DNA of 64,000 bases from a virus (IMGVR_UViG_3300017788_000016:1-64000); one strand, 5' to 3'. Shown: positions 8,551-17,824, counted from the stretch's first letter. Translations and numbers: made by a program. The notes: a model not told the origin generated them from the sequence alone.

Positions 8551-8558
8551 TAAATAGC
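8551..8558 (-). promoter_or_regulatory. Candidate late-promoter box for groEL operon
   Basis: On the minus strand this reads GCTATTTA, 21 bp upstream of the first gene of the leftward operon. It resembles the TATNTTTA boxes seen before rightward structural genes. The rightward gene at 8603 has its own TATATATTT at 8585-8593. Low confidence without transcript data. Confidence 0.25.
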
Positions 8559-8602
8559 GTGGAAGGCTACCAATTAGGAGACCATATATATTTCTAGGAA
8601 TC

Positions 8603-9178
8603 ATGAGACAGACCATCGGACTAATCGCAGGCGGCTTCAAGCCTCTCACTCGTGGACACTGGGCGCTTATTGAGAAGGCCTCAAATGAATGTGACTTGGT
8701 TCACTTAGTCATTTCAAGCAAGGATAGAGAGCGTCCAGGCGAGCTGCCAATTCGATGGGAACAGATGGGTAAGGTTTGGAATGAGTTCATCGTTCCTCGA
8801 CTCCCTAAGAACGTCAAGGCCACTTTTTCAAGTGCTCCAATCCGAAACATAATGGACATTCTCATTTCTGCCAATGCAGACGAGAACAATCTCAACACCT
8901 ATTTCATCTACTCGGATCCGGCCGACATTGCTGCAAACTACCCAGACCGTGCTCGTGAGAAGTACATGAAGAGACTTCTGGGTAATGATCAGATCGTGTT
9001 CAAGGAAATTGAACGCACAGGCGGAAACAACATTTCCGGTACGATCATGAGGAAGCACATTGCCGATGGCGACCTAAAGTCCTTCATCGCAGGCCTACCT
9101 GGCCCGGTTCAGATGTTTGGACCTGAGATTTTCCGAATCCTTGGCGGAACGATTCCCTCTAAGGCAAAGCCTAGCTAG
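8603..9178 (+). CDS. Cytidylyltransferase-like nucleotidyltransferase
   Basis: A 191-residue enzyme of the nucleotidylyltransferase superfamily, which joins a nucleoside monophosphate to a small phosphorylated substrate. The first strand and signature appear as GLIAGGFKPLTRGHW (6-20), where TRGH stands for the usual HxGH, and the second motif is NNISGTIMRKH near 143-153, like ISST-x-x-R. Length is close to phage NMN adenylyltransferase (NadR/NadM-like) proteins; which substrate it uses cannot be told. It ends 5 bp from the convergent next gene. Confidence 0.8.
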   Translation: MRQTIGLIAGGFKPLTRGHWALIEKASNECDLVHLVISSKDRERPGELPIRWEQMGKVWNEFIVPRLPKNVKATFSSAPIRNIMDILISANADENNLNTYFIYSDPADIAANYPDRAREKYMKRLLGNDQIVFKEIERTGGNNISGTIMRKHIADGDLKSFIAGLPGPVQMFGPEIFRILGGTIPSKAKPS

Positions 9179-9183
9179 ACCCG

Positions 9184-10563
9184 TTAGGACTTAACCTTGG
9201 TGGCTCCACGGAGCTTCACCTTGATTTCGTTTGGCTCCACACTGGACTGTGTGTTGCGTACCTCCACAAGGTAGTTTCCTGTGGTGGTTGTAATCTTCAC
9301 GCTAAGCTGCTTCGTGGCTCTTTCCTTGGACCAGAACGGATAGGTCGCAACCACAGAGGTTACGGCACCAAGCTTCTCTAGAGTCTTTTTGGCTGTGGTA
9401 AGGTCAAGCACGTCAACCTTGTCTCCACCACGCTTGCGGACATACCAATATCCGTAACCATAGGCGGCTGCAAGGAATTGCTGAATTTTGACTGCATTGA
9501 AGCTCACAGGCACATTGATGAGGGGCTTCTTTGTTGGGACTCTGTTTGCGTAGTCCGTAATGCCCTTGGCCACAAGGTTCTTGTCGATACCCAGGGCTTC
9601 CACAATGAATTCATCTAGCTTGTGTGGCTGAGGCCTGATTACAGCCTTTGTGCCGACCATCTGACTGATAAAGGCTCCCTTGTAACCGGAATTGGCAAAG
9701 GTAAGACCATCCTCATTCTTAAGGGATACATACATTCGATTTCCGTTCTTGAGCAAAATGTCCATGTCAGAAATCATAGGACCAACGTTCTCGAGAGTGG
9801 TACTAAGAGGTCTCTTGACTCTCTTTGCGCTCGCAATGTTGACGCCAGCTACCATGGCAGGGCTTAGTCCTAGACCCTGGAAAACCTGCTTGGAGAAGTT
9901 GTCGAATTTGCCTTTAACAGCATTGGACATGGACTTGAGAGCCACCTCTTCAAACTTCTGACCCTCATTTCGACCCTGACCATAGACGAACTTGATCTTC
10001 TGAGCAATGCTGGGCTTGGAAATGACATAGGTGTTGAACTTGGTGGAGCTTGCACCAGCCTGACCTGGCTTTATGATTTTCACCACCGAGAGCTTTGCAG
10101 TCTTGAGCATTCGGAGCACGGCGTCTGGACTAGGAGGATCATTGCTGTCCACTGGCTGAATTCTCCAGGCACCCTTCTTTTGACCAGAGGCTCTTAGGGT
10201 GTTGCTAGACTTCTTGATGAGCATGTCCATGGCCGACTTGATGGTCTCAGGCCTTGCTGAGGATGGCATACGATCCTCAACAACCTCTTCCTCAAGCTCC
10301 GTTACAGGAGTCGCAGAAGCAGTGGTGTCATCACCGAAGGTCTCCTCATCGGTCTCACCACGTTCCATTTTCTGAGTGTCATCCCTGAGTGCCGCCAGAA
10401 TTATTGCATCGGGTAGTGCAGCCTCAGATTCTTGCTCAATGTTGGCGGTGGTTTCAACACCAGATTGAGCCATGGTCAGATTGGAAGGTCCAGTTTCCCT
10501 GGGTTCATTTTCGACCTCAGCGAACATTTCCTTCATGCTTTCTCTTAGCGTAATTCGTTTCAT
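9184..10563 (-). CDS. Hypothetical protein, possible PD-(D/E)XK-like fold
   Basis: A 459-residue protein. Residues 1-125 are acidic and probably disordered, starting with a short helix (TLRESMKEMFAE). The central part has an EGQKFEEVALKSM helix, then SDMDILL and YVSLKNEDG, a spacing that recalls the E..D..xK core of PD-(D/E)XK nucleases. The C-terminal third is beta-rich. It stands divergent to the portal gene, close to the head module. The nuclease-like reading is tentative; it could equally be a structural protein. Confidence 0.6.
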   Translation of the reverse strand: MKRITLRESMKEMFAEVENEPRETGPSNLTMAQSGVETTANIEQESEAALPDAIILAALRDDTQKMERGETDEETFGDDTTASATPVTELEEEVVEDRMPSSARPETIKSAMDMLIKKSSNTLRASGQKKGAWRIQPVDSNDPPSPDAVLRMLKTAKLSVVKIIKPGQAGASSTKFNTYVISKPSIAQKIKFVYGQGRNEGQKFEEVALKSMSNAVKGKFDNFSKQVFQGLGLSPAMVAGVNIASAKRVKRPLSTTLENVGPMISDMDILLKNGNRMYVSLKNEDGLTFANSGYKGAFISQMVGTKAVIRPQPHKLDEFIVEALGIDKNLVAKGITDYANRVPTKKPLINVPVSFNAVKIQQFLAAAYGYGYWYVRKRGGDKVDVLDLTTAKKTLEKLGAVTSVVATYPFWSKERATKQLSVKITTTTGNYLVEVRNTQSSVEPNEIKVKLRGATKVKS

Positions 10564-10615
10564 TTATACACTCTGGGTCAGTTGCCAATAATTACTCACA
10601 ATCAGAGGTTTTCTT

Positions 10616-13600
10616 TTGGCCAACAACGATTCTTTCTTCAACAGGCTCACGAGACTCTTTAGGTCTGGGCCTTCCATTCAGAGGCGTGTCAAGGGCTACG
10701 ACTATCGGACCTACTATGACAACGACATAATCAGGGGTAACTATGGATACAGGGCACCCTTTCCCTTTGGACGAGAGAGTTCTCCATTCTCGGTGCTTGG
10801 AGCCTATGGTATCCTTGACCGAATGGCCCGTTACAGCGAGTTTGCTGAGATGGAGTGGTGTCTTCATGAAGATACAAAAATTGCTGTTCCCGGTGGCTAT
10901 AAGACCATAAAAGAATTGGCAGAAGAATATGGGACAGACAAGGAGTTCACTGTCTACTCATATGACCACGCAAAGAAGAAGATTGTTCCTGCGGTTGGTA
11001 AGCAGGCAAGACTAACGAGGCACGATCATGCCTGGCGTGTTGTTTTTGACAGCGGCAAGGAAATAATTGGAACGGCCGACCACAGATTGCTTAGGCGAGA
11101 TGGAACCTACAGTACCATCGCAGACCTAAGGCCTGGTGATGCTATGATGCCTTTCTATCGACGTTCGGTGGGTACAGACAGAACAGAGAATCGGACCAAC
11201 CAATATCAGACAATATATTCCATTTCAAGGGAAGACAGCAGATATGGATGGATCGCAGAACATCGCCTTCTAGCCGAACATGTTCTGGGTCGCAAGCTCA
11301 AGGCAAATGAAGTTGTTCACCACAAGAACTTTCTTGCCAATGATAACCGTCTAGAAAATCTTGAGGTCATGACAGAAACCGAGCATCGGCATCTACATGC
11401 CGCTGTTCTTAATGGCAAAAAATGGAGTGCCACCAGCAATGGAGAATGGATTGCCAAATTTAGGAAAAATCACTCTGAGTGGATGAAAAAGAACAATCCG
11501 GCAGAGAGAAAAGACGTTACTTTTGCAAAAGTGCTGCAGTGGTGTGATGCCAACGGCTTCAATTTGTATCGAGTTGCAAAGGCCTTCGATGTATGCCATG
11601 AAACTGTTATCAGCAGAGTTAAGGCAAATGGATTCTCAAGTTTCGAAGATTTCGCAAAGGCCTATAGACCAACTTGGAAAAGTGAAAGCTGGGACAATGA
11701 GGGTTCCAAAAATCCTAGGTACCGAAAGGATATCTCGTACCAAGGCATTTGCAATGCCTACTCAAAAGGAATTAGCAAAAGGCAGCTAGCCAAAAGTCTT
11801 GGCTGTTCTTCTGTTCCAATCGAAAAAAGGCTTAAGGCAGAAGGGTATGCCTCCTGGACAGAATTCGTCAACTCTTACGAGAATCACAAAGTAGTAAAGG
11901 TTGAGTATTACGGGCACATTCCGCTATATGACCTTACTGTGGATGGCTACAAAAACTTTGCCACCGACAGCGTCATTTCCCACAATACTCCCGAGATTGC
12001 GGCTGCCCTAAACATTTTCGCTGATGAGACAGTTTCTGGTGACGAAAAGGGGAAGGCCCTCCACCTCTACTCCAAAAACCCCGAGGTCAAGAAGGCCCTC
12101 GAGGAACTGTACTATGACATTCTGAACATCGACTTCAACCTGAGGCCCTGGGTAAGAAACCTCGTGAAGTACGGTGACTTCTTTCTCTACAACGAGATCA
12201 TCCCAGACATTGGTTTCGTTAACGTCCAACCAATCCCTGTGAATGAGCTTGAGAGAGAAGAAGGCTTCGACAGGGATGACCCATACTCCATTAGATACAA
12301 GTGGCTAACCAGGGGTAACCGCTATCTTGAAAACTGGCAGGTCACCCACATGAGAATGCTAGGAAACGACCTGTTCCTTCCCTATGGCACCTGTCACGAG
12401 AAGACCACCAAGGTTCTAACCTCCTCAGGTATTAAGGAGATACAGCACATAGTGCCTGGCGACGTGGTTCTCTCTTTTGATCTCAAGTCGCAGAAAAAAG
12501 TCAAGTCACCAGTGTTGGGCGTCAAAAATTCAGGCTTCAAGAACTGTTTTGAATTTAGAACCAGACACAATTTCCTTAGAACTTCCAAGGAACATCAAAT
12601 ACTTGTATGGGATTCTTCTAGAGAGAAATTTGACTACAAAAGTGCTGGTGAGCTTCGGCTGGGTGACAAGCTTGTGATCAGCAAAGAGCACAAAATAGAA
12701 AATTCCAAGATCAAGATAGACAAAACCGCCCCTTCGGGCATTAACAAGAATGGCTATTGGAACAGTGTTTCTAATATTCCAGATGAGGTCACACCAGATT
12801 TCGCTCGCTTGTTTGGTTTTTTGATGGGCGATGGATGGATTACTGGCAATCAGGTCTTTTTTGCTAATGGCATTGACCTCAAACAAAACGAACGCTATTC
12901 TCTGTTGCTTGAAAAATTCTCTGGAAAGAAGGCAAACTCTGAGTGCCGCCAAGGCACGCAGACTGTGCTCTCCTCAAAAATGTTTGGTGAGATCCTGAAA
13001 CGAATGGGATTTGCTGGCAAGGCAACCACCAAAAGAGTTCCTTCTTGGGTTTTTGGAGCTTCTGAGGATCTCCGTCTTGCTTTCCTGGAGGGATTTCATG
13101 ATGCAGATGGTAGCTCTTTTGTTGATAAGTGGAATTGCGAACGCCGCACCTTTGAGCTATCCAATTATGACTTGATTAAGGACCTCAAGGCCCTTGCCCA
13201 GACGCTTGGCTTCAAAACAGGCAAGATAACAGAAAGAAAGTCTAGAACATTTGCAACTGGAATTGAGGAAAACGGTTCTTTCCGCTCGTTCAAAACCGTT
13301 AGCCCTTCCTATGTGTTTTATTGGTTTGCAGCACAAAACAAGCAAGTTAAAAAGCATGATGTGACCAATAGAGTTTCTGACGATTTCCTAATTGAGCCAA
13401 TTGTGGCGATACAAAACGTTGGGGAACACGAAACCTACGACATTTACGTCCAGGACAACAACCACAATTTCTTTGCCAACGGCATTGTCACCCACAATTC
13501 CCTTTTGGAACCTGCCAGAAGAATCTGTATGCAGCTAAGAATGGCTGAGGATCACATGTTGCTCTATCGCGTGGTAAGATCCCCAGAGAGACGTGTGTTC

Positions 13601-14998
13601 TATATCGACGTTGGTAACGTTGCCCCAAATGACGTTCCTGCCTACATGGAAGCTGTTAAGCAGACTCTCCGTGCAAAGGACTTGGTTGACAAGTCCACCG
13701 GACGCATCGACCAGAGAAACAACTCGGTTTCCATCATCGATGACTACTTCCTGCCTGTGAGAGGTAATCAGACCGGCACAAAGATCGATACCCTGGCTGG
13801 TGGTCAGAATGCCACAGCCGTTGAGGACGTAAAGTATCTCCAGCAGAAGCTCTTTGCGGCTCTACAGGTTCCAAAGCCCTACCTTAACTTCGATGAAAAC
13901 CTTTCGGCAAAGGCCAGCTTGGCCCAGCAGGACATTAGGTTCTCCAGAACCGTGTCTATTCTCCAGAGGGTCATCATTGCAGAGCTTAACAAGATGGGCA
14001 TGATCCACCTCTATGCCAGAGGCTTTGACGGCGAGGACCTCATCAACTTTGAGTTGCGCCTGAGCAACCCTTCTACTGTGGCAATGCAACAGAAACTTGA
14101 GGCCATTGCAACCAAGTTCGAAATTGCTGGTGCTGCAAAGGAAACCAAGCTGGTAGACGAGGACTGGATTCAGAGAAAGGTTCTTGAGCTAACCGAGGAT
14201 GAAATCATCAAAATTGAGGCGGGCCGCAGGAGAGACAAGATCCGTGAGGTAGAAATCGAGGCGGTGTCGGTTGCTGAGAATCTTCCAAAGCCAGATGCCA
14301 CCATCGATCCTTTCCATCCTTCCAATTATCAGATAGGTGGTGGAGACGTGGCAAAGAATCCCCCGGTGGAGCAGCCTGCGCAAACCGTCATGGGAATTGG
14401 AACCCCATCCCCTGCTGGTGGCGGAGCCCCACTTGGACAGCCCCAAGCCCCTCAGGGTCCAGCTCTGGGTGCCCCAATTTCGGCTACTCCTTTCGCCTCT
14501 AGACAAAAGGAAAAGAAATCCCGAAGGGTTGGTCTTGGCGGGCGCAACAACCTTTCCATGCCTGACTTCTCCTCAATGCTCTCATCCAAGAACCGCTCCC
14601 TTACTGACGTATACGATAGCGAGACCATAAATCTCAGACAGTCCATTACCGAGGACATTGAGCTTGACATTAGGTCTGCTCCTTTCCTACCAAATGAAAT
14701 GCGGTCCATCTTCAAGACCCTGGATACGCACTTCGAGAAGAACTACGCCAATGTGTCAGGACAGAGAAAGCTTCTCAGGGAGCTAAAGGAGCAGGTTCCA
14801 ACAATCGACTTCGAGTTGACCGACGACGCCGACGAGGATGAGAAGTCCTCTGACGACTCCGAGCGTGAGGATTCCGAGGATTCCTTGCTGACGGAAACCC
14901 TTGAGGGCGTGATCAAGAAGGATGAGGAGGCCTCTGAGGACCCACCTGAGAACACCCCTAGGAAGCTGACCGATATCGATCTTTCGACTTTGGACTGA
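10616..14998 (+). CDS. 20: Portal protein (T4 gp20-like) with two inteins
   Basis: A 1460-residue precursor. After removing two inteins about 715 residues remain, matching the T4 gp20 family, the 12-fold ring through which DNA is packaged. Portal marks include MARYSEFAEMEW-TPEIAAALNIFADE, LRPWVRNLVKYGDFFLYNEI, LPYGT-SLLEPARRI, and [11 protein letters not shown]. The tail beyond about residue 1240 is longer than in T4, with Pro/Gly linkers and a very acidic end that may be disordered. The TTG start at 10616 is preferred because AGAGG lies just upstream. It opens the head operon. Both inteins must splice out to give a working portal. Confidence 0.93.
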   Translation: MANNDSFFNRLTRLFRSGPSIQRRVKGYDYRTYYDNDIIRGNYGYRAPFPFGRESSPFSVLGAYGILDRMARYSEFAEMEWCLHEDTKIAVPGGYKTIKELAEEYGTDKEFTVYSYDHAKKKIVPAVGKQARLTRHDHAWRVVFDSGKEIIGTADHRLLRRDGTYSTIADLRPGDAMMPFYRRSVGTDRTENRTNQYQTIYSISREDSRYGWIAEHRLLAEHVLGRKLKANEVVHHKNFLANDNRLENLEVMTETEHRHLHAAVLNGKKWSATSNGEWIAKFRKNHSEWMKKNNPAERKDVTFAKVLQWCDANGFNLYRVAKAFDVCHETVISRVKANGFSSFEDFAKAYRPTWKSESWDNEGSKNPRYRKDISYQGICNAYSKGISKRQLAKSLGCSSVPIEKRLKAEGYASWTEFVNSYENHKVVKVEYYGHIPLYDLTVDGYKNFATDSVISHNTPEIAAALNIFADETVSGDEKGKALHLYSKNPEVKKALEELYYDILNIDFNLRPWVRNLVKYGDFFLYNEIIPDIGFVNVQPIPVNELEREEGFDRDDPYSIRYKWLTRGNRYLENWQVTHMRMLGNDLFLPYGTCHEKTTKVLTSSGIKEIQHIVPGDVVLSFDLKSQKKVKSPVLGVKNSGFKNCFEFRTRHNFLRTSKEHQILVWDSSREKFDYKSAGELRLGDKLVISKEHKIENSKIKIDKTAPSGINKNGYWNSVSNIPDEVTPDFARLFGFLMGDGWITGNQVFFANGIDLKQNERYSLLLEKFSGKKANSECRQGTQTVLSSKMFGEILKRMGFAGKATTKRVPSWVFGASEDLRLAFLEGFHDADGSSFVDKWNCERRTFELSNYDLIKDLKALAQTLGFKTGKITERKSRTFATGIEENGSFRSFKTVSPSYVFYWFAAQNKQVKKHDVTNRVSDDFLIEPIVAIQNVGEHETYDIYVQDNNHNFFANGIVTHNSLLEPARRICMQLRMAEDHMLLYRVVRSPERRVFYIDVGNVAPNDVPAYMEAVKQTLRAKDLVDKSTGRIDQRNNSVSIIDDYFLPVRGNQTGTKIDTLAGGQNATAVEDVKYLQQKLFAALQVPKPYLNFDENLSAKASLAQQDIRFSRTVSILQRVIIAELNKMGMIHLYARGFDGEDLINFELRLSNPSTVAMQQKLEAIATKFEIAGAAKETKLVDEDWIQRKVLELTEDEIIKIEAGRRRDKIREVEIEAVSVAENLPKPDATIDPFHPSNYQIGGGDVAKNPPVEQPAQTVMGIGTPSPAGGGAPLGQPQAPQGPALGAPISATPFASRQKEKKSRRVGLGGRNNLSMPDFSSMLSSKNRSLTDVYDSETINLRQSITEDIELDIRSAPFLPNEMRSIFKTLDTHFEKNYANVSGQRKLLRELKEQVPTIDFELTDDADEDEKSSDDSEREDSEDSLLTETLEGVIKKDEEASEDPPENTPRKLTDIDLSTLD
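10859..11986 (+). mobile_element. Portal intein 1 with HNH endonuclease
   Basis: Residues 82-457 (376 aa) form an intein that starts with Cys (CLHEDTKIAVPGG), has block B GTADH, and ends VISHN before Thr. The inner domain carries an HNH motif (VVHHKNFLANDNRLENLEVM), followed by helix-turn-helix-like repeats at about 305-345 and 378-420. The joined exteins read FAEMEW-TPEIAAAL, as expected for a gp20-type portal. Confidence 0.92.
12392..13498 (+). mobile_element. Portal intein 2 with LAGLIDADG endonuclease
   Basis: Residues 593-961 (369 aa) form a second intein starting with Cys (CHEKTTKVLTSSG), with block B TSKEH and ending GIVTHN before Ser. Two LAGLIDADG motifs are seen, LFGFLMGDGW near 732 and LEGFHDADGS near 824. 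The exteins rejoin as LFLPYGT-SLLEPARRI, the conserved gp20 text. Confidence 0.93.
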
Positions 14999-15025
14999 CC
15001 TAGGTCGCAAATGCAAAATCGTGTG

Positions 15026-15033
15026 TCTATTTA
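15026..15033 (+). promoter_or_regulatory. Candidate late-promoter box
   Basis: TCTATTTA lies 38 bp before the ATG at 15071, in the 72-bp gap after the portal gene. It is similar to boxes before other structural genes. No transcript evidence. Confidence 0.25.
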
Positions 15034-15070
15034 ACATTTGAATTGACCTGTAAAGAATGGGTAATTGCGA

Positions 15071-15943
15071 ATGTACAAGCACAACAAAAAGAGAAACATC
15101 GGCCTGATTAGTGAGTTTTTTTCTCGTTATATGGCCGCAGCCTTTGTGGATGGCAGACACGCCGACATAGAAAAGGCCAATGCTGTTTGGCGCAAGTACA
15201 TCAACCCTAAGACAGAGGCCTATCGGGAGTATGTGCTATTCAATGCTCTCCATGAGACCAGTCTCAAGGACCGCAATGTGGCTCACTCTCTTTTGGAGAA
15301 GGTCAAGTCCGAGGTAAAGAAGCAGTCCCAGGATCGTCTTGACAAGGAGAAGAATTCTCTTATCAACGAGATCAACTCTGCCCTCAAGGACCCTGAGTTT
15401 TTTGGTCGTTCCGTGGAAGACTACCGGGACATGGCTTCTATCCAGCTTTTGATGAATGCCTGGAGAGGTATTGGCTTCAAGGGCTCTTTGTCGGAGTTGG
15501 CAACGCTTGAGGAAAGCGTCTTGGACTCCATGCTCAAGACCAAGGTCCAGGTGACCGATGCCGCAGCCGATTTTTCGTCGGAGGACGTGGACGGACTTGT
15601 GGTTCGTTTTATGACCGAGAAGTTTAATCGCAAGTATGGCTCGAGCCTCAACAAGGAGCAGTCTGACATTGTTCGTCTCTTTGCTTTCTCTAGCAAGGAC
15701 AATGACGCCAAGGAATCCCTGGTTCGGCTGTTGGAAACCATCAGGAAAACAACCCTCGAAGTCCTGGATAGCAGAACCCTAAAGGAGAGCATTGGTGTTC
15801 CCCTGAGCAAGAAGCTCCTTGAGATAAAGGAAATGCTGTCCACTGGTGGCAAGTATGGGAATGTTCAGGACCTGTCCGAAGATACGATTTCCTTCTACAT
15901 GACAGTCTCGAAACTGAAAGAGGAAATGGAGAGTTCTGAATGA
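15071..15943 (+). CDS. Hypothetical head-module protein between portal and protease
   Basis: A 290-residue, mostly helical protein. ATG 15071 is preferred to the TTG two codons upstream. In T4 the genes between portal and protease encode prohead core proteins (gp67, gp68). This one holds that position and overlaps the protease gene by 4 bp, but it is much longer and shows no clear similarity by eye. A role in prohead assembly is inferred from context only. Confidence 0.65.
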   Translation: MYKHNKKRNIGLISEFFSRYMAAAFVDGRHADIEKANAVWRKYINPKTEAYREYVLFNALHETSLKDRNVAHSLLEKVKSEVKKQSQDRLDKEKNSLINEINSALKDPEFFGRSVEDYRDMASIQLLMNAWRGIGFKGSLSELATLEESVLDSMLKTKVQVTDAAADFSSEDVDGLVVRFMTEKFNRKYGSSLNKEQSDIVRLFAFSSKDNDAKESLVRLLETIRKTTLEVLDSRTLKESIGVPLSKKLLEIKEMLSTGGKYGNVQDLSEDTISFYMTVSKLKEEMESSE

Positions 15944-16554
15944 AACTACTACGAGAATTCAAGGAATTTGATTACGAGGTAATCTCTGAGGCTGCTGTGG
16001 CTGGCGACGGCCGTCCTGGTCGTCTCTTTGTTAAGGGCGTGGTGCAAATGGCCGACACCATCAACCAGAACGGCAGAATTTACCCAAAGCCAATTCTGTT
16101 CCGTGAGGTTGAGAACTATAAGAAGGTCATCGAGGAGCGCCGGGCAACCGGAGAGCTGGACCATGCCGATGAGCCTGTGGTTAACCTCAAGAACGTGAGC
16201 CACCGCTTTACCGAAATCTGGACCGAGGGAAATGTGGTCTTTGGAAAGATTGAGATCCTTCCAACCCCTATGGGCAACATTGCTCGTGCCCTCATCGAGT
16301 CCGGCGTCAAGATTGGCATTTCCTCTAGAGCCCTTGGTTCGGTGAGGAATCGAGGCGATGCAGACATTGTTGAGGACGATCTCCATCTGGTTTGCTGGGA
16401 CCTTGTTAGCGAGCCCTCTACTCCTGGTGCCTTTATGATGAAGGAAGCCAGAGATATCGATCCAAAGATCCTAAATTCCATATTCTCTAAGTCCGATCGC
16501 ATTGACCGTGTGGCTAATGAGATTCTGGGCATCAAGAAGGTAGGAAAGCTATGA
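15940..16554 (+). CDS. 21: Prohead protease (T4 gp21-like)
   Basis: A 204-residue serine protease that cleaves scaffold and capsid precursors inside the prohead. The catalytic His is in GELDHADEP (His75) and the Ser in KIGISSRALGS (Ser128/129), with RIYPKPILFREV and the FGKIEILPTPMGN strand typical of the family. Its own N-terminus contains VISE-AAVAG at 14-21, an I-x-E site where self-cleavage could occur. It overlaps both neighbours by 4 bp. Confidence 0.93.
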   Translation: MKLLREFKEFDYEVISEAAVAGDGRPGRLFVKGVVQMADTINQNGRIYPKPILFREVENYKKVIEERRATGELDHADEPVVNLKNVSHRFTEIWTEGNVVFGKIEILPTPMGNIARALIESGVKIGISSRALGSVRNRGDADIVEDDLHLVCWDLVSEPSTPGAFMMKEARDIDPKILNSIFSKSDRIDRVANEILGIKKVGKL

Positions 16555-17156
16555 AGCTAACGAAGAGCGAATTCAAGACGATGATCAAGGAGTGCATCAA
16601 GGAGCTCATTGGAGAAGGAGCTTTCGACCAGGCACTTCAAGAGGCTGGCATCAATTCGTCTACTCCCGTTCTATCGAACAGACCAAACAGACCCTTGACT
16701 CAAGGAAAAAAGCCAGCGGCTCCCCAAAATCAGAGGGGTCAGCAGCTTGACGAGAACCTCCGGGAGCGTGTTCGCCAGACTGCAAGTGCCATCGTGGGCA
16801 AAGACGACTTCCGTTACGGACCAAGCTTCGGCAGTGAGGAGTTTGAGGACCAGTACCAGAGCATGGTTCCCCTAGGTCTTCAGAAGCTTGTGGAATCGGC
16901 TGCACAGTCCGTGAGTCACAACGATCCAAACATCGCCAACCAGTACGCTGAGATTTTCGCAGACACCGCAATGCACACACTGCCAAAGCAAATGTCCTCG
17001 GATCCCCAGAGGGGTGGCTATGCAGGCATGGCAGCAGTTAATGCCCACGTTCAGGTAGAGAAGGTCCGTGAGGACCAACTCCAGAGTCTTGCCCCTCAGG
17101 GGGATATGAGCCATTGGGCGATGCTGGCCTTCGGTGGTGCTGGCGGAAAGAAGTGA
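16551..17156 (+). CDS. Hypothetical prohead-associated protein
   Basis: A 201-residue protein starting with an amphipathic helix (LTKSEFKTMIKECIKELIGE), a form shared by several proteins in this window and ending in an I-x-E site as favoured by gp21 proteases. The middle (27-65) is Pro/Gln-rich and the C-terminal part is helical. Its start overlaps the protease stop by 4 bp and a terminator follows. An internal head protein processed by the protease is the likeliest reading, by context. Confidence 0.7.
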   Translation: MKLTKSEFKTMIKECIKELIGEGAFDQALQEAGINSSTPVLSNRPNRPLTQGKKPAAPQNQRGQQLDENLRERVRQTASAIVGKDDFRYGPSFGSEEFEDQYQSMVPLGLQKLVESAAQSVSHNDPNIANQYAEIFADTAMHTLPKQMSSDPQRGGYAGMAAVNAHVQVEKVREDQLQSLAPQGDMSHWAMLAFGGAGGKK

Positions 17157-17225
17157 TTTCGGCTGCCACTCATAGTGACCAGCTTGGCGATTGAGAATGG
17201 GAAGTACAACTTAGTCGTCCTCTGG

Positions 17226-17266
17226 AATGCTGCCCTTGGTTAAAATTGGGGGCAGCATTTTCTTTT
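17226..17266 (+). terminator. Rho-independent terminator after head-assembly genes
   Basis: Inverted repeat AATGCTGCCC / GGGCAGCATT (10 bp) with a 14-base loop, then TTTTCTTTT. It ends the portal to protease operon. Confidence 0.8.
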
Positions 17267-17310
17267 CGAGCCCCTATGGGAGATGAAAGCAGAACATTTG
17301 TGGGACTTGG

Positions 17311-17318
17311 TATATTTA
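17311..17318 (+). promoter_or_regulatory. Candidate late-promoter box
   Basis: TATATTTA lies 27 bp before the ATG at 17345 and right after a terminator, so a new transcript must start about here. It is the best example of the TATNTTTA-type box, close to the T4 late-promoter element TATAAATA. Confidence 0.4.
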
Positions 17319-17344
17319 TGAACGATTAGGAGACGACCTGACCC

Positions 17345-17824
17345 ATGGCAAGAAAACAAATAATGGTAGAGCCACCAGTGAGAACTAGGGGCAATGGCAG
17401 CAGCGACACTGCCAATCTTAGAGTCCTTTATCCCGGTTCCCCTGTGTATCGTGGGGAATTGACGGACGAAATCGCAACCGATCAGTACATGGACGAGATT
17501 CTCTCTGGCGAAATTAACGATGGCGGCCACACCTTCGGGACCGTGGACATTGACTATCGTGGGGCTCCAAATCTTGCAGACGTAGTGGTCGGTGGCGGTG
17601 GTCTTCCTGGCTCCCCCTATGGACCAAACATTGCAACTCCACCCGAGGGACAGAACCCAGCAGATATTCCTGCGGCAGGTGTTGAGGCAACTGAGCGTGC
17701 CAGAGGTAGTGGTGGTGCCTTCACAGGCGATGGTCTTAGGTCTCCTTCGGATACCTCGGCCGTCATTTCTCGTCAGACCATTGGCAGTTTGCAAAAGGGT
17801 AAGTCTACTCCTCTAGGCGAGTGA
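17345..17824 (+). CDS. Hypothetical Gly/Pro-rich protein of the head module
   Basis: A 159-residue protein with few predicted helices. Much of it is Gly, Pro, Ala, Thr and Ser, with VVVGGGGLPGSPYGPN near 80-95. It lies between a terminator and the scaffold gene, in the rightward head transcript. It might be a flexible head or core protein; no family recognised. Confidence 0.6.
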   Translation: MARKQIMVEPPVRTRGNGSSDTANLRVLYPGSPVYRGELTDEIATDQYMDEILSGEINDGGHTFGTVDIDYRGAPNLADVVVGGGGLPGSPYGPNIATPPEGQNPADIPAAGVEATERARGSGGAFTGDGLRSPSDTSAVISRQTIGSLQKGKSTPLGE

